64,000 nt of DNA from Leishmania infantum JPCM5. Its lineage: Eukaryota > Euglenozoa > Kinetoplastea > Trypanosomatida > Trypanosomatidae. Numbering within the stretch: the stretch's first letter is position 1; each line of letters begins with the position of its first letter. Shown in pieces: positions 11,171 to 22,200 of this stretch. A model generated the notes under the pieces. It made no database searches and was not told the origin of the DNA. It saw only the letters and a program-made list of their open reading frames with translations. Location: NCBI RefSeq assembly GCF_000002875.2, contig NC_009387.2:186001-250000 (forward strand), in the 5' to 3' direction. The position numbers and the translations under genes were made by a program.

Positions 11171-12046
11171 CTAAGAGTGCGTCATCTGCACGCCAACCCT
11201 CATATTCTCGTCCAACGACAGGCATGCAGTCCAGTTGTCCGCCATCTTCGCGATGTAGGCGACCACCCACTTCATGTCCCGGTCCACGCGAGCTTTTATT
11301 GTGTTGGCCGGGTGCACCGGACATGTGGCCTCCATCCCCGCGGTGACCGCGACACCCTTGTCGCCACGACCGCGCCCGCACACCACCTCGACGGCGGCGC
11401 GCACCGTGCACCTGTTGCCGTTAAACATGAAGGAGCACGGAGCGCTGGCGCTTGTATGGTAAGTTTGCAGGCGGTTCGTGCGAATCGCCATCTCGCAGCC
11501 CCTCCCCGCATAACGGCAGCCGATGTTCCAGTTGCAGTCGTTGGCACCAATGTCGTATGTGGCGCCGCAGCCGACCTGGCAGTTTGGTGCCACGTCGATG
11601 CCCATACCCAGCTCCACGTGAGTCGGCGTAAGCTTCTCGTTGATGCTCGCGCGCTTCGAGAGAGCCACGCACGTCTCGTGACTGATCTCGTAGTGGTACT
11701 TGTCCTGGAGGCGCTGAAGAGCCACCTCCATCTTGTGACCCTGGATCGTGTAGTGGGCCGTGGCCTTGATCTCACGCATGATTTCAGGGGTCACGGTGAC
11801 CTTAAGGCCGCCGTTACACGCCGCGACGTACTCGATTTCAGCCGAAATTTTGCCATCGGAGCTAGCCTTGGGGTTGATGAAGAAGGTGTCCTTGGGGCCC
11901 TTGTACTTGCACTCCAGGACCCACTTATTCGCAGTGGGGAAGTCCTTCGCGAGCAAGTCCTTCGTGAGCTTGTTGTAGTCCTTGAAGAGGGAAGGGGTGG
12001 AGTAGACCTTCGCGGCCGACCCCTTGGCGGATTGCAAATGCGGCAT
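11171..12046 (-). CDS. Second VDAC-family porin (291 aa), divergent paralogue
   Basis: This is a mitochondrial outer-membrane beta-barrel of the VDAC family and a paralogue of the gene at 6.2-7.0 kb. Both share an LFKDYNK...DLL.K.F opening, a central block (QVGCGATYDIG here, VQVGCGTKYDLK in the other) ending in a TNRL motif, and a C-terminus of the form NT.K.RV...W...YIA......LS.D..M. This copy has about 17 extra N-terminal residues (MPHLQSAKGSAAKVYSTP). Its last strand, MRVGVQMTHS, is a less typical beta-signal than its partner's. ATG 12046 follows a strong polypyrimidine-AG acceptor by only 8 bases. The family call is secure. Whether it conducts like VDAC or is one of the kinetoplastid VDAC-like proteins is unknown. 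Confidence 0.83.
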   Translation of the reverse strand: MPHLQSAKGSAAKVYSTPSLFKDYNKLTKDLLAKDFPTANKWVLECKYKGPKDTFFINPKASSDGKISAEIEYVAACNGGLKVTVTPEIMREIKATAHYTIQGHKMEVALQRLQDKYHYEISHETCVALSKRASINEKLTPTHVELGMGIDVAPNCQVGCGATYDIGANDCNWNIGCRYAGRGCEMAIRTNRLQTYHTSASAPCSFMFNGNRCTVRAAVEVVCGRGRGDKGVAVTAGMEATCPVHPANTIKARVDRDMKWVVAYIAKMADNWTACLSLDENMRVGVQMTHS

Positions 12047-12054
12047 GAGATGCG

Positions 12055-12083
12055 CTGAAAAGGGTGGAGGAGGTGGGGGGCAA
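12055..12083 (-). promoter_or_regulatory. Spliced-leader acceptor for the 291-aa porin
   Basis: On the minus strand a long pyrimidine run (12083 down to 12057, including CCCTTTTC) ends in AG at 12056-12055. The ATG at 12046 lies 8 bases further. This is the standard trypanosomatid trans-splicing arrangement and predicts a very short 5'-UTR. The acceptor use is inferred. Confidence 0.55.
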
Positions 12084-12252
12084 GCAAGAAAAAACAACCG
12101 AGGTCGAAATCGATCAGAAAGCAAGTGGAGCGAAAGAAGGGCGTGGGCGTGGGAGGTTTGATGAAGCACGTGGAACAGCGACAGCAAATGATTCTGTCGC
12201 CGGCCGCCATCACATGCATGAATATATATGTATATATGTGTATAGCACACAC

Positions 12253-12283
<31 letters not shown>

Positions 12284-13069
12284 AGGGAGAGTGGCGGATC
12301 AGTCATCCAGCGCACAGAAGAAAGAAGAGGGGCGGGGGCGCACGAGCAGTGGAGACGACGAGCCATAAGAACCGCTGTGTGTGGAGGGCATTTCACACAT
12401 GCGTACGCAGCACAGAGACGCTCGCACTCGCGCATCAGAACGGCAGGCCACGCAACCATTCACGTTTATGTTTCGAAAGAGTGCAGAAATAGGGGAGGGG
12501 TGGCGCATCGCACAGGTTCCCTGTGATGGGAGAGGGGACAAGAGAGACGGCCGTGCGCGTCGGCGACGCACGCGCCCGTAGTGCGGGGTTCTCCATCGTG
12601 CGCTTCACATGAGGGTGTGCCTGTGAGTGTGCATACGCATGTGAAGAGGGGGACAAAAAGAGGAAAGGGGTTTCTCGCCAGCAAGGCGTGCATGCGCCAC
12701 GCTCTCTCCCTCGAACACTTAGAATGGAAGACGAGCCCGTAGAGGGCACTGGAAAGATCGCGTGCTCCACAGAAGTATAAGAGCACATACATGGATACAC
12801 GCATATACATATGTGTACGTCTTGATGTATGTCAGCACTCCTGTTCCTTCGCCAGCTTCAGGGAAGGAGCAGGAATTACGCCGAGGCCATCAAGAGCGTC
12901 GGTGCATGCATCTCCGCCCGACACCACCTCTGGAGGGTGGAGGGAGGGTGCGAGACCGGGCCGCTCGCACACCGAGGGCCACGCCGGCAAGAGTAGAGCG
13001 GGTCTTCTTCGGTGTGTCCAAGAGCATCGGCACGCGCATGCGCCTGTGCTTGGGTGCACGGACGAGTGA

Positions 13070-13100
<31 letters not shown>

Positions 13101-13269
13101 CCACTTCGTCCCCCCAACCGCCCATCTCATCATGTGGAACCATAAAAAAGAGGAAGGGTGGGCGGGGCGCTTACTCTGGAGGCACGGCCAGTGGAAGCAG
13201 CGGGAGAGAAGGGGGGGGGGGGGGCGAAAATGTCACTGCCCCCCCTCTCTGCCCCGCCCGCCCTTCCCC
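12084..13269. other. Intergenic DNA downstream of the giant gene
   Basis: No gene was found. It contains (GT)n at 12250-12279, (TG)n at 13075-13100 and a run of 14 G at 13211-13224. The G-run lies about 45 bases past the giant gene's stop, so its transcript would carry a C-run and then a CA repeat early in the 3'-UTR. Confidence 0.5.
13211..13224. repeat. Run of 14 G residues
   Basis: A homopolymer G-run on the plus strand lies just downstream of the giant gene's stop codon (13270-13272). The transcript carries the C-rich strand. Confidence 0.85.
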
Positions 13270-16200
13270 TCAGCAAGCGCCGCTTTCGCCGTCGGTGAGC
13301 CGCAAAGCAGCCCTCATCAATGCCACGAGGCGGTCGTTGTGCGTGGCGCCGGCCGCCGCGCTGGGCGAAGTCGGAGGCGTCGCTGCGTTCTCGGAATGAT
13401 CAGCGGTCGCGCCAAGGCGTGGCGACAGCCCCGGCATCGCTGACGCTGGCAATGGCGTGTCCGCAGTCGTGGCCATCGTGTGCGACGGTGCGGCGGTGTC
13501 ACTCAGCCCTGCGTCGTTGTAGAATGCGCGCTGTTGTGCGCGGCGACGCGCGAGCGCGGACACGGAGATGTACAGATCGGAGGACCGACTCGAAGGGCTG
13601 CTCGACCTGCCGCGCGTCTGGCCGGGCGCGGCGGCGGTGTCTGCACCTGAAAAGAAAGCCGACGTCGTTGCATGCCAGCCGTGGAGACTGCCGGCCACGT
13701 CCGCAAGGCCGTCTTCGCACTGGGCGAGGTAGTAGGACGGGATAGAGAACTGCGTTGGCGGCAGCGGCGGCGGTGGTGGTGGTGGCGGCCCACGCGACTC
13801 TGATTGTGTTTCGGAAGGCGTCCGCTCCCGCACTGTGCTGCGCGCCGCATCCCGCAGAAGGCGAAGGACAGCACCGTCGCTGCCCAAAATGCCTGCCGCC
13901 CGAAGCGCCGGCGTCATCGCAAGCGGTGTAGATGTGATCCGAGACGCATGGCCAGCGTCGGGTGCAGCGCCACTGAGCACGGCGTTCGTATCGACTGCAC
14001 GTCTGTCGTCGTGCCTCCTCTTCGGTTCTGCTGTCTCCGCTGAATGCGACAAGGCAGCGGCGTCGCCCTCGATGCTGATACTCCTATCCGCTCCCGGGCG
14101 GTCACTGCGGCCTTCCACAGCGGTACTTGCTCCACCCTCGCCTACCAACATGTTTTCTCTGTGGCCGACGTACTTGCGGTTGGGTTGTTCGATGCCACCG
14201 TCGTCGAAGAGGAATGCCGTCGGTTCGGCTCGCACTGCTTTGGTAACTGCGGGGCCGGCATCTAGGTCGCCGCCGTCTCGTAGCGTCGCGAATCCTTCGC
14301 TATCTCCTACTGCCATGGACGTCACCGAGCTCACCATCGGAGCACACGAGGAGGTCTGCCGCTGCGAAGAGTGCTGCATCGCCGGCAGGCCTGGAGTCAC
14401 GAGCGCATTCGCGGTGTCCTCAGAGACGGTTGTCGCCGCCACCTCTGCCCAACTGCCCCCCTCCTCGAGCGCCGCCTCCGGCGGGTTGGGCTTTTGCGAA
14501 AAGAGGCGACCACACACACCGCCGTAGTTGCCGCTGTTGCTGTTGCTTGCAGGCATGCCGTCTTGAATGAGAGCACTGCCGCCCCCAGAGAGATGGTGTG
14601 GCCTGCTCGCACTGCGGTTGGTCTGCGCGCCCGCACGCTCCCTCTCTGCTGCCGCCATCGCCGTTGTCGCCGTCGAGACCACGAGTGCATCACCGCCAGC
14701 GGTGATGGTAACGGCGCTGCGCAGCCGAAGCGGGGAGTTGCTCACTATGCGCGGAGAGCGCGGAGCAGCAGAAGCGGTGTTGGTGCACAGAAGCGGCCAT
14801 GACGGCGCGATCGGCACATCTTCACCACTGCGAGGGAGACTGACGACGCGCATGTCCTCGTTGCCCTCGATGATGGAGGCCGCCGCACTTGATGTCCCGG
14901 CGGCGGCTGTTGTTGCTGGGCCCGCGCCGGCAGGGGCTGAAAGGCGAGCAGTCGAAATGCCGAGAGAGCGCGCCGAGAGGTGGACTGAGGAAGTGCGGCC
15001 TTCGGTAGTGCTGTCGTCCTCCGCACGGCCGACTTCGCCCATCCTCGATGCGTGCGCCACCACTGTCCTCGACACCACAGCGGCGTAGAGGCTTGCGCCG
15101 CCTGCGCCGCCATCATCAGTGGTGGCCGTGCGCATGGAGGCGGCAACGGTGGTCAGCGTCGGCCCCTCGTTCGAGCAACTATCCGGAGGCGGTTGGGTCG
15201 GCAACGCCCCCACGTCAACCTTGCCGTTGCCGTGATGCTGTGAAGACGAGGCTGCCCACTTGACGACCGCACCATGATCCTCTGCGTTGCTGTCGTCATA
15301 TGCAGGGCCGGCGCCGCCGGCCCCATCACAGCAAGGCGTTTCGACGCGCGAAGAGTGGTCGCTTCCTCCACGGACAGGCGCAGTGGCGCGGTGGCGCTCC
15401 TCAGGCTCAAAGTCCGAGTCTGCACCCAGCAGGACAGCGACATCTACGTCTTGCGTGTAGTCGCACGCGTCGGCGTCGTCGTCGTCTTCCCCGAAGCCAT
15501 CGTCATCGCGCAGGCACGGCGAGGTCACCTCCGGTAGCAGGAAGGGGTAGTTGTGCGGCGGCGGGAGATGCGGCAACGGCTTCAGTCGACTCAGCACGTA
15601 CTGCGTGCTCTCCGCAGAGGCCGACGCCGAGTTGAACGCTGCATCCAAGCGAAGCGCATCGAAATCTGCGTCGCATGCAGCGCCACCGCCACCGCCACCA
15701 CCGGCAGCAGCAGCATCAGCACCAGTGGCTCTCACGGCTACTGGGAAGACGCAGTCTGTTTGTGCCGGCGCGCTTGCACTGCACCACGGCAAGAACACCG
15801 CGCCCTCTCCCCCACCTGTTGGCGACACGGAGTGCACCTCCGCCGTCACCCCTCCGCCAGCGCCACCGCTCACTATGATGCCGCATCGCTCAGGGCTCAG
15901 CGAGTAGGACGCAGAGCTGGACACGGTGGTGCCAAAGAGCGTCGATGGCGATGTGAATCCCGCCGCAGACGCCGAGTCGCTACTGAGAGTGACGGTGCTG
16001 TTCGGCGTCCAGGTCGAGTTGGCGGCGGCTGCGGTGGTGGGCGCGATCATTGTCACCGTAAACGAAGAAGCAGCCGCAGAGCCAGCAGCTGCTGTGGCGG
16101 TCGCCGCAGTGCCTATGGATGGAATCGCTCCGGCGTGGCCGCTGGGCACGCCACCGGCGCTGCCTCCGCCCACAACACTGCCTGCAGCGCCGATCCCCAG

Positions 16201-19200
16201 AATGACCTCCGCGACTGACGCCAGCGCTGTCGGGGTGCCAGACGACATCGTCGAGGACGTATTCAGCCGTGACCCAAGAGCCGCCACGCTGGCGCTCAGC
16301 GCCACCCCTGTGATGGCCGTTCGCAGTGAGCTCGTCGTCGCCGCGGAATGCCCTGAGGAACTAATAGTAAAGATGCTAGACCACGTCTGCATCAGATGGC
16401 GCTGGTGGTACTGTTGTTGCTGCAGCGCTTGCTGATACGCAGCTGCACGCCGAGGTGAGCTCGGCAAGTCATGTGCGTCGCTGTTCACGTAGAGGGAGAG
16501 CAGATCACGGCCATCCTCGCTGTCGCTGGCAGCCAGCTCGTCCGCGGAAACGGCCCCCCTTATCCTCTTCGCCTCGCCTGCCTCACCACGATCGTCGCCA
16601 CTGCACGTTCCCGCGTATGCAGCCATGGGCGACTTATCAGACGACTGCGCCGTTGCTGTCAAGTCTCTGCTGTGCTCCGTGTCGAGTGCGACTGCCGTCG
16701 AGTCAGTGCACACGCCGACATGCCTGCCACCTCGCGTCGCCCACGGCCGCAGCGCCAGGGAGGGGGCCAGGGGGCCAGGGGTGTCGGTTGTACCGTCCTC
16801 CCCCTTGGATTGCATCACCAGAGCGTCTGTCTTGCGCACCTCCGCTTCAGTCGCCGGAATATTATGAACCACTTCCGCCCGCGCCGGCAGGGTCGACGTT
16901 GGAGAGGAAGGCCGGAGTGATCCGTCCGTGCCTGTCGCGAGGCCGCCGGGACGAGCCGGCAGCGATGTGGCGCACATCAGGGCGCTGATTACGTCGACCT
17001 CCCTTTCCATGTCTTTCGCACGCACCAGCAGCGCGTCAGCGCGGTTGGCCGAGTACATCGTCAACGACGCGGTATTCAACGTCGGTGTGGGTGGAGGGCG
17101 CAACTGCGCCCATGGAAGCACCGCATGCAGCTGCCGATGCCGCGTTCCGTCCATCAGCAGTGCCTCCCGTGACGGTGTATGCGAGGCGCTGCTGCTGCTC
17201 TCACTGCTGCCGCTGCGTTTAACGACCGTATTCGTGTCCTCGTCGTCGCCAAGGTCGTTAAGGGCAGAGCCGGCGGTGTTCATGGGGCGTGTGAGGGATG
17301 CACCATCGCCTCCGTACCCCGGCTGCAGTTCGGCTCGCAGGGGCGCCGGCAGTGTTGCTGAGGGAGCGGAGGACGGCACGCGCGTCCCTGAGACGGATAT
17401 CGCCGTCACGGCAGCCGGCGTGGCATCCGCTGTGGAAGCAGAGATAGTTGTGTACGACAGCGACGAGCTTGCTGCAGACGCCGCGCGCGGATGCGCAGCT
17501 ACGGAGCCCGCATCCTGTTCATCCTGTCGCTGCCGCGGCGACGGCGGCGAGGCGGTCGAGTCGTGACCCGCGGCGAACCCCGAAGAGGTACCCGTCTCGT
17601 CTCTCAGCTTCGCCGAGCCGGCACCCGTAGAAAAATCGTTATTCCACGCCTTGCCCGCCCTCGGCCCCTCTGCCGCCGCATGCGCGGCGAGCCGGTGAGA
17701 CGCCTTTACTGCCGCGTCAGTGCCGTCACTCTCGCCATTATCCGCTTGTTGCTGGTCACCGTTCGCAGAGACGGCGGACGCCGGTGTTGTTCCATCCAAC
17801 GGCAGCGAGGACCGCAGGAGCGGCAGCGCTTGCACGTCACGGCGCCCCACTGACTCGTCTCTGCTTCTCGTGCGGTGCTGCTGTGACGGCGCCAGCGGCT
17901 GTTCTGTGGCCGAGGGCAGCGCCGTGCTTGCCGCCTCGCCCCCTTGCGCTTCAGTAGCAGTAGTGGCGTGCGATCGAATATCATGAAGACACACGTCCTG
18001 CTGGTGGCTGCCGGCATGTGAAGAGAAAGGCAACGCGTGCTGCAGCTGCGGCTGCCGTCGAGGGGTGCTCGTCGATGGAAGGCTGAAGTGCATCGCAACG
18101 CCGCCCATGCTACCGCCGAGCGACGGATGATTGCCTGGGGTGGGCAATGCTGTGTTCGTGGTGGTCGTGGTCGTAGCCGTAGTCTTGGAGGTGATGGCCC
18201 TGGCGGCGGCGGTGGAGGTGGTGGTGCCCAACACGCCCATTCGCCCTCGCGTCGACGGCGTCGCTGCCGCGCGCATCAGTGAGAACGGCTCAGACAACTC
18301 TTCGACACCCTCACTGCTATCGTTCGTGGTGAGTGGCACTAGCCCCGCGGTCGTCACTGACGCCTCTGTGGCAGCACTTCGGCGCACAGAACTGCTGCTG
18401 CGAGCCTCGAGTCTGCCTCGCCAAGCCAGGGGTGAGCCCGGCATCATCACCGGCTTGGCTCCGGACGAGGTGGGTGTGTCGCCGCTGCCGTGTATCTCGT
18501 GTGCAAGCAACTCCGTCGAATCATGAATGGGGGCCACAACACACAGCTCTCCCTCGGCTAGCATGCCGTACGGGGAGACGATGGCCGGAGGCAGTGCCGG
18601 TGCGGCGCCAACGCTGTTCGACACGCCGTTCGTCCCTCCTCGAGCCATCCCTTCCCTAGCAACAGCCGCGGTGGAACCGAGCTGGGCTGCGGTTCCCGTG
18701 CGCGCCTCTGCGCCACCTCCGTCAGGTCTCTCGTGGCTTGTAAGTAGCAGAGCGGAGGAGACCGGTGACTGTCCACGAAACTCGCCTCGCGCATGGGCCG
18801 CGGTACCGCTGGTACTCACCGAGAAAGCAGCAACGGCGCGCTGTGCGCCGCTGACGCGAGCGTTGGAGTGCGAATCGGGCGCCGTGTCGGCAGCCACCTC
18901 CTCTCGCTGTACCTTGATGAACGGTGCCTTGAGGGGAGGAGGGTTCGGCATGGCGACCAGCAGTGAGGAGATCAACGTCGAGCCGGACGGAGACGTGAAG
19001 GGCGTTGCCGGCGCCAGCCCTGAAGAACGCGTGCACAGCCCCTGTAAAGCAGACGCGCCAGCATCGACCCCGCTACTCGTTGCCCCGTAGGGGCTGGGCA
19101 ACGCACTCGGCACCGTCGGTGCCACAACCAACGCCCCGGAGGCACCGCTCGCTGCGGCGGCGGCACCTCTGTGAACCGCCGCGGGTGGAGGAGGCGATGC

Positions 19201-22200
19201 GGGTGACGGCGGCGGCAGCATCCACATGGGCCCCGGCGCCGAACCCGCAAGGGGGCAACTACTGCCGCCAGCCTCCGAGTGCCACAAGCTGGAAGAGCTG
19301 TGCTGAGGCAGCGCGGTGGGCGGGGCGGAGGCGGAAGCGGAAGCGGTGCAGCCCCGAGCAAGTGGCTGGTGCTGCGAGGGAAAAAGGTGGGTAACCGTTG
19401 CTACTGGCGGCGACGCGGACGAGCTAGGAGGGGCAGCGCCGTCTACGGACGCGGACGGGGCCGACTGCGACGAGGAGCCGTGCTGCGGCAGCTGTTGCTG
19501 TAGCTGGAGGAGGGTGGAGGGCAACGTGTACAGAGTCTGTCCTCCGCCAGCCGTGGTCGCCGTCGTCGATGCTGTTGGCCTCGGCAAGCCGGAAAGCGAA
19601 CTTGCCGCGGTACCGACCACGTAGCCGCCGCTGCCTCCGCGAGCACTAAAGCTAGTGCTGGGGGTGTTGGACATGCGGCTCCCACTGCTGCTGCCGTTGT
19701 TGCTCAGTGCACTGGGCAAAGTCGTGGTGCTGCTGAGGTTTGCCGGTGTGTTGTGTATGTATATGATCCCCGACGTGGGCGCGTTCGACCACTTCGACAA
19801 CAACGTCGACGATGTGGTGCTGTGGTGGCGGCAGCTACGGCTGCGGTCGCCGCTGCGGTAGCAGTCCGAGTGGGCGTAGGGGTGTTCCACGACGGTGCTC
19901 ACGTTCGTGTTCGTGGACGCATTTGCGCGCGTCGTCAGCGAGGTGGGGGCCACGGCGGAAGAGCGGGAGTTGATTCTCGCATCCCCCTCGCCGTGCGTGC
20001 ATGTGATGGTCGAGTCACTGGCGGCAGTGGCCGACACGGCGGTGCGTGCAAGCAAAGGCCAGGGGGCACACCCGTTGCAGCCCGCCATGGCGCTGTCCAG
20101 TGGCGCCGACTCGTCGAGACATCGGCGCTGGGAGTCGCGGTGGCAACCCAAAGGCGAGTTGTCCCTCTTGGTGCTAGCCAGTCGCTGCACTGTGGCCTCG
20201 GCCGTAGCAGCTGTCGCCGACGCCTGCACGCCACCGGCGACAGCCTCTCTCTCTGCTGGTGCTGCTGTCAGTGGGGCCTCTGAGAAGTGGAAAGACGGCA
20301 TAGGGTCGGGCAGATCTGCTGGCGGTGGCGGCTTCGAGGCACCGCGAGACGCCTTCTTAGTCGCCGTGGCCTCCCCATCTTGCGCAGAGACAGTGGCGCC
20401 GCTCGGCTGCAGTGGGCCCTGTGAGTTTGGCGAGGCAGTCGAGGCGGTAGAAGACGGCGATGGCGGCCTTGCACATTGAAGTTGCTGCTGCAGCGAGGCC
20501 CCGAAGGATAAGCTCGCCAGCGACGGCGCCGCCGATGCCGCAGCAGCAGCCGTGTCGCTCGGGAAACGCAGCACCTGCCCGTCCATCAGCGCCGGCCCCT
20601 GTATGAGGTCCATCTCCACACATTGCTCGACCGCGACGCCACACACCGACTTCGCGACAGCGCTGACGCCGAGCCACAGGGACTTAAGGTGCTGTTCGGT
20701 AAGTCGCGTTAGCCGCTGATGCCGGTAGGCGTTAAGCGACGATGTGTAGAGGCCTCTAACGCTGAGCGTCGTCGCTGGCGATCGGCCGCCGTCGTTGCTG
20801 CCGTCACCGCCAACGCCGCTGCCGTTGCGGTGCAAGCCTTGCGACTTCTGCAGCTGTGAAGAAGCCTTCCCAGTGCCTGCGCGAGCCCGTAGAGAATTTC
20901 GGCAACCGCCGCAGCCCTCACCGATGCCATCAGCCTTCCTGTCCCTCAGCATATTCTGCAGGAGAGAGAAGTTCAGCGGGCTCATGGCTGTCGTGCAGTG
21001 CACGATGTCAGCGGAATCCTCGCCGCCAAGCATCTCGCCAATCTCACCCGCCTCATCGCTGCGTGCCCTAACATCTGCTGCGCTGCTTGCGCTTGTGTGC
21101 TGTCTATCTTGGGTATCGGCGGAGACGCGGCGGGTGGCCCCCGCAGGCTCGCTGTGGCCAGCGATGGCGCCCGTGATGTCCTGCGCCGTCGTCGCCCCCG
21201 CGGCACCGGTGCGATGCTTGGGGAGAAGCGCCCTCAACTCGTCCAGATGACTACGCACGCTCCGCGCGTCGATGAGGGCGACGCGAACGTGCGACATCAA
21301 GTGCGACTCACGCTGACTACCCGGCGTGCGGGGAGAGCGGCCCTGCGCCATCGACGCTGCCGCCGGTGCGGTGGCCGAAAGCTTCAGCCGAAGCAAACCT
21401 GAGCCCGCCAGCGGTGGGGTGGCGAGTCGCTGCACTTTCTCTCGACTCCACGACGGAAGCGCTGGAGATTCCAGAGGCGTCGTTGACGCCGCTGCGGAAG
21501 GCGCTGTCACGGGAGCTGGCGGGGGTGGATGTGTCCTGAAAGAGGACGCGGCCGTCACGAATGCTGTATGGTGACTGTGGATTTGCTGCACCACCGAGGT
21601 GGTCGCCGGCGAGCGCGATGAGCTATCTGTCACGGAAGACGACGACGAGTGGGCCGTCAGAAATGGAGCGGTCTCTCCGCTGTGAGCAGAGTCTATGGCC
21701 GCATCCTCCACTTCTTCCTCGACGCTCCTGTCGCGTTCATGCTCGCCGGCCGGCGGCGTTGTCGGTGGCGGCTGCGTCGCTCCAGAGGAGCTCCGCGGCG
21801 GTAACACGGAGAGCGGGACGCCAGCACGCAGCCTCAGCGGTGGTGTCGTCGCGCTCAGCCTCGTGGAGTTGGCTGCCTCGCAGGGCGGCTCTGAGCAGCA
21901 ACGTGAGAAGTGCAAGTGCATGCGATGGGCGGCAGGTGATGAGCAGTGATGTTGTGCTGTGTCTGGCCCCTCGACGTCTACCGCCTCGGAGGCCTGTGAT
22001 GGCGGCAGATGCACCGTGGCCTGCTGCCTGAGACGTCGATAATGGTCGCTGGCGGTGATGACCGCGGATGGTGGTAGAGTGCGCTGCAGCTCCTGCGAAA
22101 AGGTAAGAAGAGAAGACGAGTGGGACCGCGCAGGCACACTCTCGCCTTGGTCCTGCACTGTTACTCCTCTGACCGCCGTCACGGGTGCCCTGGCCGCGAC

